A stretch of DNA of 27,083 nt from Ettlia oleoabundans (lineage: Eukaryota > Chlorophyta > Chlorophyceae > Chlamydomonadales), in contig JAAMXP010004246.1 in the NCBI GenBank assembly GCA_019693395.1, forward strand, positions 1 to 27,083, written 5' to 3'. Shown one piece after another: positions 17,901 through 27,083 of the stretch. A program made the position numbers and the translations under genes. Position 1 is the stretch's first letter. The number at the start of each line of letters is the position of its first letter. The notes beneath the pieces are model-generated. The model was given only the letters and a program-made list of their open reading frames with translations, had not been told where the DNA came from and made no database searches.

Positions 17901-20262
17901 CATGTAGTGCTCTAGTGTAAGCACATCTTGCTGTTGTACCTTTGGCCTGCTTCGCAACACCCCCAACCTGACTCAGCGCATCGCTGCCCCCCCTGCAGGC
18001 AGCATTGAGGAGAAGGTGTACCAGCGCCAGCTCAGCAAGGAGGGGCTGCAGCAGGTGCGGGACCGTGGTACTGACGGTCAGTCCATGCCCAATGTGTTGC
18101 AGTTCTCAGCTTGGTCATGTTGGAGTGCCGTGGCTTTACCATATCGCTTGCCTACTGTGCACCCGCACAGTCAGCTGTACGCGCACGGCCCTGTTCGCCA
18201 ACATATGGGTGTGAATGCATTCCTTCTCCAGTGCTTTACCAGCCTCTTCTTCCCGCTCCTGCACCCTTCACGTCGCTGTACGCTGTGCATGCTGTGCCTG
18301 TTGTGCAGGTTGTGGACAGCAAGGCGGGGGGCAAGTCTGCGGGTCCCAACCTCATGTCCATGGATGAGCTGAGGGACTTGTTCTCTTACGAGCCTGATGC
18401 CCTGTCCAGCACCTTTGACTCAATGTGCCTGGAAAGGCCACCGGCTGCGGCAGGAGGGCCCCAAGGCCGCGGGGGCGGGAAGCAGAAGAAAGGGCGTGGC
18501 AAGGGAGCGGGAGGTGGTGGTCGCGGTGGGGCCGGCGGAGGACCTTCCAGCGGGCACAAGCGGCAGCGGCCTTCTCACCAGCGGCGGCACCAACAGCAGC
18601 GGCGGCGGCGGGGTGGGTGGAGCAGCGGTGACGGCGGCTCTGATGGAGAGGAAGGTGAAATGGAGGAGAGCGAGGAGGAGTGGGAGAGCTGGCCAGTGGC
18701 TGAACGCAGCAGCGGCGGCGCATGTGGTGACGGGAGTGATGGTGAGATAATAAGTCCAGACAGCGAAGAGGAGGAGGAGGAGGGGGAGACAGTTGCTGCG
18801 GCAAGGAGGCACAAGGAAAGCCCTGTCATGCCTGGGCAAAGAAAAGGCGGCAGCCCCGGGGAGGAAAGCGAGGGCTGGAGCTCAGATGGGGGCAGTGGGG
18901 GTCCAGCTGATGTTGGACCTGTGGGCGTGGCTCCACCTTGTGGCACTGAACAGCTGGAGGAGCAGGAGCAGCAGCGTGGGCAGGGCCCTGCCCAGCCATT
19001 CCCGCCCTTGCAACAGCAGCAGCAGGCGCATGTTGAGCGGCAGCCTGCTGCAGCATCTGTAGCTGCTGCTGGCGGCGATAACGCCAGAGGGCAGGCGGTT
19101 CAGCCAGCAGGGCAGCAGCGGGTGCTCGCGATACCCACCACGGTTATGGAGCGTGAGCATATCACGATCCACAACCAGCAGGTGGGTGCGCCGGAAGCAT
19201 CAATGAGCCTGATTCAATGTGCTCCTCTGCTCCATTTCAGTTGCGGATGGTATAGTGTGCCTGGACAGTTTAGGTGGGTGGCAGGCTGTGATAGAATAGC
19301 ATCAACACAAGCGCGGACACTGACACATGGCGGCCAGCGCTGCTACCTGAATGGCCATCAGCCAAGCCGTGTGCTGCTTGCCTTGGTGCACCCGCCCACC
19401 ACCTTTACTCAATACACAACATGACAGGCATTTTTCATTGTCCCCTGGTTCTTGCACTTGCTGCTGCTGCTGCTGTCTATGACGCCAGTGGCCTGCATGG
19501 CACATGGGAGGGGGTCCAACAGCACTTACAACTGGCGCACCAGCCATTCATCTGAACTGGCCCCTTCAAACTGCTTCCAGACATCCTTGCATCTCACAGC
19601 AGAGCCCAACACCATTACCCCCTTCCCCGCAGGTAGGCAAACCGGGGGAGGAGCAGCTGCGACTGTGGGGCCACCACAGCAGTACTGCCACCGTACCGGA
19701 CCAGGTTCTGCGGCAGATAGGGGACGAACACGTGGCCTTCGTGTTCAGCTTAGAGGTGGATGGGCGGATGGTGGAACCAGAGCCGCCCCTGGTGCCCCTG
19801 CCCAAGGCAGCGCAGCAGGCTCAGCAGGCACGCGGCGCACGGCCGCAGCGGCATCTGCCAGCGCCAGGCTCAGGTGGCGTTGGGGCGGCGCATGGAGCCC
19901 GCTTTGTGGATAATTCAACAGCAGCAGAAGCAACAGCAGCAGCATCAAGTGTTGCGGCTCTTGGTGCAGCTGCTGCGTCGCATGTACTGCCTGTTGCCAA
20001 GCAGCTGCAGCGTGCAGCTCTCCAGCCACTACAGGGGCAGCGGCGGCAGCAGGCGTTGGAGCCACTAAGACCAGCAGCAAAAGAGAATGCATCCACTTCA
20101 GTGCAAGCACAAGCCGACGGCCTGGCGCTGCCCAAGCAGCAGCAGCAGCAGCGGCGGGTGGTGGGATGTAGCGCTGCCGCCAAGCAGGTGCCGACACTGG
20201 TGGCAGCCGTGCAGCGGGCGATGCAAGGTCTGTCTGATGACAGTGATGATGACTTCAAGTAG
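11937..20262 (+). CDS. RAD54: RAD54 homologous-recombination SNF2-family DNA translocase
   Basis: Twenty exons: 11937-12320, 12526-12789, 13125-13203, 13403-13431, 13699-13820, 14010-14136, 14480-14566, 14792-14909, 15053-15145, 15342-15460, 15690-15871, 16157-16278, 16420-16544, 16813-16884, 17036-17092, 17270-17321, 17519-17617, 17999-18054, 18309-19181, 19633-20262, giving 1229 residues in phase. The intron 17093-17269 has a GC donor. RAD54 is a nuclear ATPase that moves along DNA and helps RAD51 in strand invasion. Visible motifs: [11 protein letters not shown], Walker A DDMGLGKT (248-255), [17 protein letters not shown] (363-370), [71 protein letters not shown] and CNPG wording after SGTPLQN resembles plant RAD54. 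The N-terminus is acidic with SEPSD repeats. Residues about 770-1020 are a low-complexity insertion, followed by the family's C-terminal segment. A VDP segment normally preceding LRPHQ is missing and may be an unplaced exon in 12790-13124. Confidence 0.93.
11982..12023. repeat. 15-bp tandem repeat encoding SEPSD units
   Basis: Two perfect 15-bp copies (11982-11996 and 11997-12011, TCGGAGCCCTCGGAC) and a partial third copy with one change lie in the first RAD54 exon. They encode repeated Ser-Glu-Pro-Ser-Asp. The Ser residues in an acidic setting are plausible casein kinase 2 targets, which is inference. Confidence 0.8.
14749..14773. repeat. Poly-C tracts in a RAD54 intron
   Basis: A run of 12 C bases (14749-14760) and another of 9 (14765-14773) lie just upstream of the acceptor of RAD54 exon 8 and act as its pyrimidine tract. 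Such runs are prone to length errors in sequencing. Confidence 0.8.
17093..17269 (+). other. GC-AG intron of RAD54
   Basis: The donor is AAG followed by GCGAGC and the acceptor is GTGCAG. The join restores the invariant [13 protein letters not shown] motif exactly, so this intron is well supported in spite of its GC donor. Confidence 0.85.
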
Positions 20263-20511
20263 ACTGATACTCCAAACAAATGTGAAATTGTGCTGAGACA
20301 GACACGTGCATCAGGAAACATGCCAGACATCCTGCTGGCTGGTTGGCTTCCGCTGGTGGAGGCGGTTGGCTGTGACACTCGGTCAGTATTGCCTCCTTGC
20401 AGATTGCAGATCTTGTGCGGCAGGGTAGGTTTTTATTAGGTTTCGCATGCAAGCTTTGCACACCGCTGCAAAAACGGTGCTTCACCGACACAACAGCAGC
20501 GTAGTTCCGAA
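20263..20511. other. Intergenic region between RAD54 and the small membrane-protein gene
   Basis: These 249 bp must hold the 3' untranslated region of RAD54 and the promoter of the next plus-strand gene. No motif could be assigned with confidence. Confidence 0.4.
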
Positions 20512-21216
20512 ATGGGAGTTGGGCCGAGCAGACTGCCAGACGGGGCGGTATGGAGGAAGGTTAGTAGGGGCGCAGCGTTCGTTATAGGAGCGTATTGCAC
20601 GTGGTAGCTTGCTGCAAGCGTTGCTTGGAACTAGAGGGGGACCCCACACACTTCGCACCTCGCTCCGCAGGACCCCATACCCTACACCTTAACACCCAAT
20701 CTGAACCCGTCTGCTGGTGCTGCTGCGCGCACAGCCCCGCCACCGCCGTCGCCGCTGCAAAGCTGGCCCGCAGCCCCGCCACCACCGCCGCTGCAAGGCC
20801 GGCCCGCAGCCCCACCACGCCCGCATGTTGCTGTGGACATGCCAAATGTTTCTTCTTCCAGCGGCATCAACATGAAGCCACAAGCGCTGCAAACGAAGCC
20901 CAGCCGCCTGGGAGCGGCAGCAGCAGCCACGCCCTCTCGGCGGAATGCGGCAGCTTGGGAGGCAACGTCCCCTAATGGCGGCAAACAGCAGGACCAGCAA
21001 GCAAATGACGAGAGCAAGGCGAATGGCTGGCTCACGATTCTGTTGCTGCCCTTGATCCTTCCCCTTTTCCTGATTATGCTGCCGGTTGTATTGGTACTCT
21101 TGTGTTTTGGTTGCATCAAGCCCAACCAGGACGCCAAAAAGCCAGCGCAGGGCGTGACGCCGCAGGTCTCCATACTGCGCACCCAAGACGCAGCAACTGC
21201 TGACTGTTCTGTGTGA
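20512..21216 (+). CDS. Small proline-rich single-pass membrane protein, not recognised
   Basis: Two exons, 20512-20559 and 20671-21216, give 197 residues. The donor GTTAGT and the acceptor CTCCGCAG join in phase 0. I do not recognise a family. The start MGVGPS has Gly2 and Ser6, the minimal pattern for N-myristoylation. Residues about 22-68 are Pro- and Ala-rich with two copies of LQxxPAAPP, encoded by a 36-bp tandem repeat at about 20751-20819. Residues 70-133 are polar, with Ser, Gln and basic residues. Residues 136-163 are one long hydrophobic segment (WLTILLLPLILPLFLIM and onward) ending in CFGC, followed by a polar tail of about 33 residues. A tail-side single-pass membrane protein is the simplest reading. 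If the first exon is wrong, an internal ATG at 20839 starts a 125-residue form that still keeps the membrane segment. Confidence 0.55.
20751..20819. repeat. 36-bp tandem repeat (about two copies)
   Basis: Near-identical 36-bp units start at 20751 and 20787 with GCCGCTGCAA. They lie in frame in the small proline-rich protein gene and encode the repeated LQxxPAAPP segment. A diverged third copy may precede them. Confidence 0.7.
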
Positions 21217-21795
21217 TGCCGCCACTTGCGGCTTACTTGCATGGCTTACCACCTTGACATGGCTCAACTGCCACGGCGCACCTCGGCTGCGCTGCCACAG
21301 TGCAAGCAACACATGTATCGCGTCTGTTGTGCATTCGCTGCTCTCCTACCTCGTTTATGTTGACAGTGATTATGAAACAATGTATCAGCTGGTAACCGAG
21401 TGGTATTGCTTCACACAAACAAGGAGGGATGTTTTTTCGCCGCTGCTCCCGAGATGACTGAGGTCAGCAGCGTGCTTACACGGGCATTGGCAGTGACCAG
21501 AATCATGCTGCCCTGTGCAGGGCTGCAGCTTCGCAGATCCTGATGCCCCTGAGTTTCAGCTGAGCAGGACTGACCAACAAAAATTCTCATATCTACATTT
21601 GCTGTTTTGCAGAATGCTTGGCTGCGAGTACATTGGTGGGTGCTCTAGGCCCTACTTGCGGCGGTGAGAGCGTCGCAGGTGTGGCCTCAGCTGGCCGGCC
21701 TGACGGGCGGCAGAGATGGCGGATTGCTGCGGTGTAGTTTTTCTGAGTTGTATCTTAGCATCGAGGAGCCTTGTTGAAGGTGTTTGAAGGAGGCC
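21217..21795. other. Intergenic region before the MBOAT gene
   Basis: These 579 bp follow the small membrane-protein gene and precede the MBOAT gene on the same strand. They should contain a 3' untranslated region and a promoter. Short open frames are present but have no family features. I see no RNA gene or repeat. Confidence 0.4.
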
Positions 21796-24700
21796 ATGCG
21801 ACTCAATTCAAAATGTGCAAGCCGATTCAAGCTTTCCTCCGGACCACTCCCGGCTTATCAGGACTCGTCTCTGCCTTTTACGCATTTTATTTCCGCTATG
21901 CCGTTCAACAAGGCAACTCTGGGGCTGGCATTTTGCGCCATGAGCGCAGGTGCCGCGCTCGGCCTCGGCCTGCTGCCGCTCCTGAAGCAGGGCCCTTCTG
22001 GCACATCCCGAGATGGCTCGTTTGCCCTGGTGCGCTTTGAAAGCTGGGTGCACACCCTGCTGGCTGTGCAGCTCTTCTGCTGTGCAGTCGTGGCTGGCAT
22101 CGTCAGGTGAGCCAGAATCCATGGAATGGCTGCTGCTGCAAATAAGGTGAAGAGTGGGGTCAGCAGGGCTGGCTAGCTAAGCAGTGCATGCACTGCCTAC
22201 CGACCACCCGCTGGCGGCCAGCCTTCTCCAGCGCACGCCCTGCTGCAGGCTTGGCAGCCGTAAGAGCATTGGCCCCAACGCCCAGCTCGCTATCTTTCAT
22301 GATGGCAATGCGCTGGTGGGCACAGCGCTGGCCATTGGTTTGCATGGAGGTGCAGCCGCGTGGCCGCTGGCCTTCATGTTCATCGGCCGCCTGCTGGTGA
22401 CTGCTGCCCAAGCGCTACGCCTTCGCATGGGGCTGGCTTGTGGCCTGGTCTGGGTATATGCCGCCACAGCGGTGCTGCTGAACAATGTCAGTGAGGGTGC
22501 AGACGCCTTGTACTGGTGTGATCAAGTTCTGGGTGGTGGCAGTGCCTTACTGCCGTTGGCCCAGGCGTTGGATAAATTTCATGGCGTGGCCCCCATCCAC
22601 TTCACTGTCGGAATCACCTTCCGCTACACTGCCATGCGCTTTGTTAGGTAAGCTGCTGCAAGGTTTTGCTGACAGGCCTTGGTTCCTGCTCCAGAATTGT
22701 CGCAGCGTGGTGATATAGTTGGGAGGAAGTGGCTGCAGTGACGCCAGCCAGCAAAGTGCGCTTGTGGGTGCTGCTGCTGCGGACCACCAAGCACTGTAAC
22801 AAACTTCCTGCTACCTGCTTGCCCCTGCAGCTGGGCCTTGGATACGCTCAGCGGGCGTGTGCTTGAGGCCACCCGCCCGACCACCGTGCAGCGAGCTTTC
22901 AGCCCTGATGGGGAGTCTCCGCGCATCGCCGCAATGGGATCCTCCACCACCTCCACCACCCAGCCTCGCCTCGCCACAATTGCCGCCTTCCACAGCTTCA
23001 CTGCCTTTGACGGCCCAGGTACAGGCTGCCGCGCCCGCTGGAACATCCCCGTTTTTATTTGCACTGACTGTTGAGTTGGTTGTTGAGTGAGGTAGGTGGT
23101 TTGTGGAACAACTGTTGGGTGCTGGCAGGTATGTCTTGCCTGGGCCTGGGGCCGAGCGACAGAGCAAAGTGCATGCAGGTATTGCTGGATGGTCATGCAT
23201 GCGTCATCCTCATGCTAACCAGCATTCAAGCAAATGCCATGCCGCACACCAAATCAACCTGCCCTACCATGCATGCACTGTGCAATCCCCACCCATGTCG
23301 CCCTTCTGCAGACAGCCCCGCCAAGGTCCACGCCGTCAGCACCGCAGGCCTAACCAGCGCCACCTGGCCTGCTTTCTTCTCCTACATGCTGCACGTGCCC
23401 ACCTTCCTGGTGGGGCCTCTGATCCCGGCGGCTGACTACTACCAACAGGCTGCTGCCGTGTCTGCCGGCCACAAGACCACCATGCACTCGTTGGCAGGTA
23501 ATGGGGTACTGGCATTCCGCCACACAAAACTTGAAGGGAATGGCATGTGGGCACATGAGGTGTGCTGTAGGAGTTTCATCCTTCCTGCACAGGCTTGCAG
23601 CTGGTGCTATGTGGGTGAGTTGCTGGCTGGAAGATCAAACTGAATGGCTGAACACGCAACACTTTCGCATTTCTCTTTGTGCTGTATGACTTGCAGCTAG
23701 CACCCTGCGTTGGGAGCTTGCACGAATGGCAGGGTTTGTGGTGTTTGCGGAGCTGCTGCGCCGCACTTTTTTTGCCGATGGCGCCGTGCACATCCTGCTG
23801 GCGCAGCAGCCCTGGCAGGCCTGGGCTGTGGGCTACTGCGTGCTGACTGCCCTCTTTGCCCAGAACTACGGTGCGTTGAAATTGCCCGGAAACCTGAGCG
23901 TCTCTGTGCGGCTGCTTTCTTACATCTGACTAAGCTGTGCCAACGCGTCGATGCCCGCCCCCTCTCCTATATTCCTCCACAATCCCAGTGCATCCGATTG
24001 CTGTTGCTTATCGTTGTCAATGCGTATATTGCTTCCCACAGTCCCCTGGGCCTTTGCCCGCCTGTCCTCTTCTGTGCTTGGCATTTCAACCGTGGATGAG
24101 GCGCCTGTTGGCTTGCTTCACTCCAGCACCACGCCCCGCACCTTCTGGCGCAACTTCCACGTCAGGTGGGGAGCGCCTGCTGCTGGCTGTCACACCATGC
24201 TGCAAACTTCAGTGCTGCAGAAGCTGATCTGCTGCCGTCCAGCAGCGACACTTGCTACAGCGGCTCCCAGACAGCCAGCTATACATGCCACCAGGCCCAT
24301 CAACTGACTGTGCTGGGATCTGCCACTGCCGCTCCGACAACACCGCCCATCCTTGTGCCGTGCAGCTGGTACCGCTGGCTGTGCAACTACGTATATGTCC
24401 CTCTGGGCGGTTCAGCGACGGCGATGGCTGCCACCGTGGGCGTTTCTGCTCTTCTGCACGGCACCTACAGGCAAGTGCAGGGCCATTCTCCTGGTGCAGT
24501 TGTTGGTGCAGTAGTGCTTTTGAGGTATTGGGACTGGGCGCACCTGTTCTCTACTTGGCATTGCTGTATTCTGGCAATGCATCTGAGCATCCGTCCCTGA
24601 ATTCAGCGCTGCGCTTTTCTTAGCCGCCGTCTGACCCAACTCAACTGCAACGCAGGACCTGGCTGGTGTGGGGTGCTATCCAGACCGGCGCACTGCTGGC

Positions 24701-25146
24701 TGAACGCTGGCTTGAGCGACGCGGGGCTGGTCCCTTCTCCCGCCTGCACCCCCACCTGCGCTCCGCTTTGGTCCAGTGCGCCACACAGACCACTCTGCTG
24801 GTGCAGGTAAGGGTAGGGCGTCTTCCCTGTGAGAACACATTGGGGAAGTGAAGCAGCCAATTGCCCCCTGATGTTATGCCAGTGCTTGTCAGAACCCAGA
24901 TTTCCACCTCAGGTGGGCCCCACTGTTTGTGGGTGTTTGTTTCCCTCCCTGCCCCTCAGCACGTCGCCACCTCCCCCGGCTGTGCAGCTGCCTCTGGGCC
25001 CCTCCCTGCCCAAGTTCCTGGCCTGCTTCCACGCCGTCAACCTGCCCTTCTGCGCCCTCAATGCCGCACGCCTGGCAGCGGAGCGCAAGCGCGGAGGCAG
25101 CGATGCACTGTTCCAGCGCAAGCCCGCCAAGGTGGCGCTGGAGTGA
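21796..25146 (+). CDS. MBOAT-family O-acyltransferase, GUP1/HHAT-like
   Basis: Exons: 21796-22106, 22249-22647, 22831-23018, 23312-23497, 23697-23870, 24042-24165, 24366-24470, 24656-24806, 24988-25146, giving 598 residues in phase. The intron 24471-24655 has a GC donor (CAG then GCAAGT). A Met at 21898 (MPFNKATLGL), just before the first membrane segment, is an equally good start. A further acceptor at 24912/24913 would lengthen the last exon by 25 codons in frame. Many hydrophobic segments are present. Family wording: HFTVGITFRYTAMRFVSWALD, SYMLHVPTFLVGPLIP, the core FWRNFHVSWYRW with CNYVYVPLGG (454-476), and SALLHG with the expected catalytic histidine at 492. The FWR..H.S...W...Y.YVPLGG core is closest to GUP1 and HHAT. 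MBOATs transfer acyl chains in the ER membrane onto lipids or proteins. GUP1 acts on GPI anchors in yeast and HHAT acylates Hedgehog. The substrate here is unknown. Confidence 0.85.
24471..24655 (+). other. GC-AG intron of the MBOAT gene
   Basis: The donor is CAG followed by GCAAGT and the acceptor is ACGCAG. The join gives LLHGTYRTWLVWG, which continues the family's histidine-containing segment in phase. Confidence 0.8.
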
Positions 25147-25826
25147 GGTGTGCGCCCAGTAATGCCGCCTGGGCAACCCGTGCGCTGTGAGTGCACTGTG
25201 CAAGTGCAGTGAGACGCGCTGGGGGAATGCTACATTTTGCCCAAGCACCTGCCTGCCCAGTGGCCAGCAGCTGAGCACAGTTGAGCCAGTGGCGATGTAG
25301 CGAACAGACCAGCTGATGAGGCTGGCAGCAGTGACACCATAGAACCTGCAGCTGCAGCAGCTGCACCGTGAAACTAAAAGCAGACATCGTGAACATTGTA
25401 TGCAACTCAGCGCCGTGCCCCTGGAACGCTGTCATGCCTGGTGCTGTAATTCTGTTTGTATTTGTTTGTCAGAGGTCCAAGGGCTGCTTATCAGCTGTAG
25501 CAGCGTTCAACGGGTCAAAAATGTACGGTGGCATAGCAGCACAAACATCAGCGGCCGCACAGAGCATGTGAAAACCAAGAAAACACAAGCCTGAAGTGAA
25601 GGCGCGAGCAACATACAGGAAACAATGTGTCAACAGCGTAACAATACAGCCAGCGATTGCTGGTTAGAAAACTGGCGGTGGGAGGTGGCGTGAGGGTGGG
25701 GTAGGGTTCGGACTGGTTGGCCTGGTAGGCGCAGCTGGTGACAGTTGTGCACGCCCTTAATGCCCACCCCCGTCCCGCAAAACGGCTCACAGCCTGCAGC
25801 CCCAGCCCTTGTCGAGTCAATGTTCA
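25147..25826. other. Convergent 3' intergenic region
   Basis: These 680 bp lie between the stop codons of the MBOAT gene (plus) and the TBC gene (minus) and should hold both 3' untranslated regions. Apart from a TGTAA motif near 25445 I see no feature in it. Confidence 0.45.
25445..25449 (+). terminator. Candidate TGTAA polyadenylation signal of the MBOAT gene
   Basis: TGTAA is the usual polyadenylation signal of chlorophyte algae. This copy lies about 300 bp downstream of the MBOAT stop codon. A five-base motif is weak evidence on its own, and no equivalent was seen behind the other genes. Confidence 0.3.
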
Positions 25827-26897
25827 TCAGTCCAGCACAATGACTGTCTTGCGCTGCTTGAGTGCCTCTGCCCGGCTGAGTATCACGTGCACGTCCACCG
25901 GCGGGTATCGCTGCAGCAGCTTCACGTTGGAGGCAAAGTCGCCCTGCGGGGAGGGAGGCAGGCCAGGCGAGCCAGGCAGCGTTGAAGAATGGGAGGCTAG
26001 ATGATGGGAGGATGCGTGGCTTGTTCTTCTTGCTCCTTTCAGTGTCCGCTGCCAGCCAGCAGCCAGCCATCGGCCCTGCACAACACCCTGATCACACCTC
26101 GCACCAGCCTGCACACCAGATGTCACACTTGATACAGCCAAAAACCACCAGCAGCCCCCGTACGATCGGCCGCTTATAACGCCTCTACTCAAGAGCTCTC
26201 ACCCCATGCCTCAACTTGGGCATTTGAGCTGAACAAAACGCAGATCAACACACCCAACACAAGCTACCCACTCACCACACCACCCACCCACCTCCATGAG
26301 CTGTTGCCGCACGTGCAGCAGCATGGCTGTGCACAGGCGCATGAGGCAGTCTGTGCGGCCGGCGGGGTCGGTGAGCAGTGAGTCCCACAGGCGCAGCACG
26401 TCGGGGAAGGAGAAGTCCTGGGTGAGGGCCAGAGTGATCCACCTGAGCCACCAGAGTGGGCGGGGGAGTGGGGGCGTCACTGCTTACTACATCCACCGCA
26501 TGATGTGTTGGAGTGCGCTGCTGAAGTGGCATTGGTGCAATGGACGGCACTGTGGCCCCCTCGGGACTCTGAGGTGCTGCGCAAGAACCGCATACCAGCA
26601 GCAGGCACATGGGTGACCGGTGGGATCAGCTCAGTCAGTTGCTGAATGGAGCGTTTCACATCCCCGTAGGGGTGCAGAAGTGGGACAACAGCCGCACACT
26701 ACACCCCCACCCCCCCTGCATGCACCCGCCCACACCACCTACACTACACATACAAACCACACCCCGCACCTGAATGCGTAGAACTGTGGGTTGATGCGCT
26801 GCTGTCGCTCCAGGTGGTCCCACAGCTCCTCATCCGCGCACCGCACAGCCGCACTCAGCCGCGACAGTGTGGCACGGATGCCCACTGTGCTGTTGTC
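25827..26897 (-). CDS. TBC1D13-like Rab GTPase-activating protein, C-terminal part
   Basis: Exons in reading order: 26770-26897, 26292-26442, 25827-25943, joined in phase to give the last 131 residues and a TGA stop. The rest of the gene lies to the right of the window. Family wording of the TBC domain end is clear: DEELWDHLERQQ, INPQFYAFRWITLALTQDF, FPDVLRLWDSLLTD, LMRLCTAMLLHVRQQLME, GDFASNVKLLQRYP. The INPQFYAFRW-LTQDF-DV-LWDSL series followed by GDF...LLQ.YP is characteristic of TBC1D13. TBC proteins speed GTP hydrolysis by Rab GTPases in vesicle traffic. The catalytic Arg and Gln fingers lie in the N-terminal half and cannot be checked here. The preceding exon would be expected right of 26898, but nothing up to 27083 matches the family, so this end is probably intron. 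Confidence 0.85.
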
Positions 26898-27067
26898 CTG
26901 CAGGGGGGGTGAAGGGGAACACAAAACCAGCAGTGTGTTGGGGTACAACCAGACGGGAAGGCAGGCAGGCAGGCACGAGCAGGTTGGCTGCTTCACCTGC
27001 CGGAAACTGAGAGTGCCACACAAACGATGACTTGCCAGCACCATCATCATGCGAGCGCGCGCCCCCG

Positions 27068-27079
27068 CCCCCCCCCCCC
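27068..27079. repeat. Poly-C run at the right edge
   Basis: Twelve C bases lie in the probable intron of the TBC gene. The window ends four bases later. Length errors are likely in such a run. Confidence 0.7.
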
Positions 27080-27083
27080 AAAC

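Noticed and set aside
17183..17920. Plus-strand open frame of 245 codons within RAD54
   Set aside because: It crosses several RAD54 introns in a frame that does not match the helicase motifs, so it is chance readthrough.
26994..27083. Possible further TBC exon ending at a CGGCAG|GTGAAG donor
   Set aside because: Neither open frame resembles the TBC segment expected before DNSTVGIR, so I could not support it as coding.

Overview
The window is nuclear DNA of a eukaryote, most likely a green alga (core Chlorophyta). The GC content is moderately high. Every recognisable protein is split into many short exons by small spliceosomal introns (mostly about 100 to 350 bp, donors GTGAGT or GTGGG, acceptors TGCAG). 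CAG/CTG triplet runs encoding Gln, Ala and Leu tracts are frequent, and the RAD54 copy carries plant-type wording. There is no operon, ribosome-binding site or CRISPR array. All gene models below were assembled by hand by matching splice sites, reading phase and family motifs. Each complete model gives a coding length that is a multiple of three.

Layout from left to right. 1-681: a weak minus-strand candidate running off the left edge. 1142-5794 (minus, 9 exons): a TPR and armadillo-like protein ending in a NudC-type CS domain. 6073-8087 (plus, 7 exons): a multi-pass TLC-domain membrane protein, divergent from the previous gene. 8680-11639 (minus, 7 exons): a membrane-anchored glycerophosphodiester phosphodiesterase, convergent with the TLC gene. 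11937-20262 (plus, 20 exons): a RAD54 homologous-recombination ATPase, divergent from the GDPD gene. 20512-21216 (plus, 2 exons): a small proline-rich protein with one membrane segment, not recognised. 21796-25146 (plus, 9 exons): an MBOAT acyltransferase of the GUP1/HHAT type. 25827-26897 (minus): the C-terminal part of a TBC1D13-like Rab GTPase-activating protein that continues past the right edge.

The genes do not form one pathway. They are ordinary eukaryotic housekeeping genes (chaperone or co-chaperone, lipid and membrane proteins, DNA repair, vesicle traffic). Two divergent pairs share short spacers of about 280 to 300 bp that are probably bidirectional promoters, and two pairs are convergent.

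The most notable points are the TPR/ARM/NudC domain combination, four in-frame GC-AG introns among about 50 introns, two Glu-to-Asp changes at the expected catalytic acids of the GDPD protein, a long low-complexity insertion inside the RAD54 C-terminus, and a perfect 13-bp inverted repeat inside an intron of the NudC-type gene. I see no phage, transposon or defence system.
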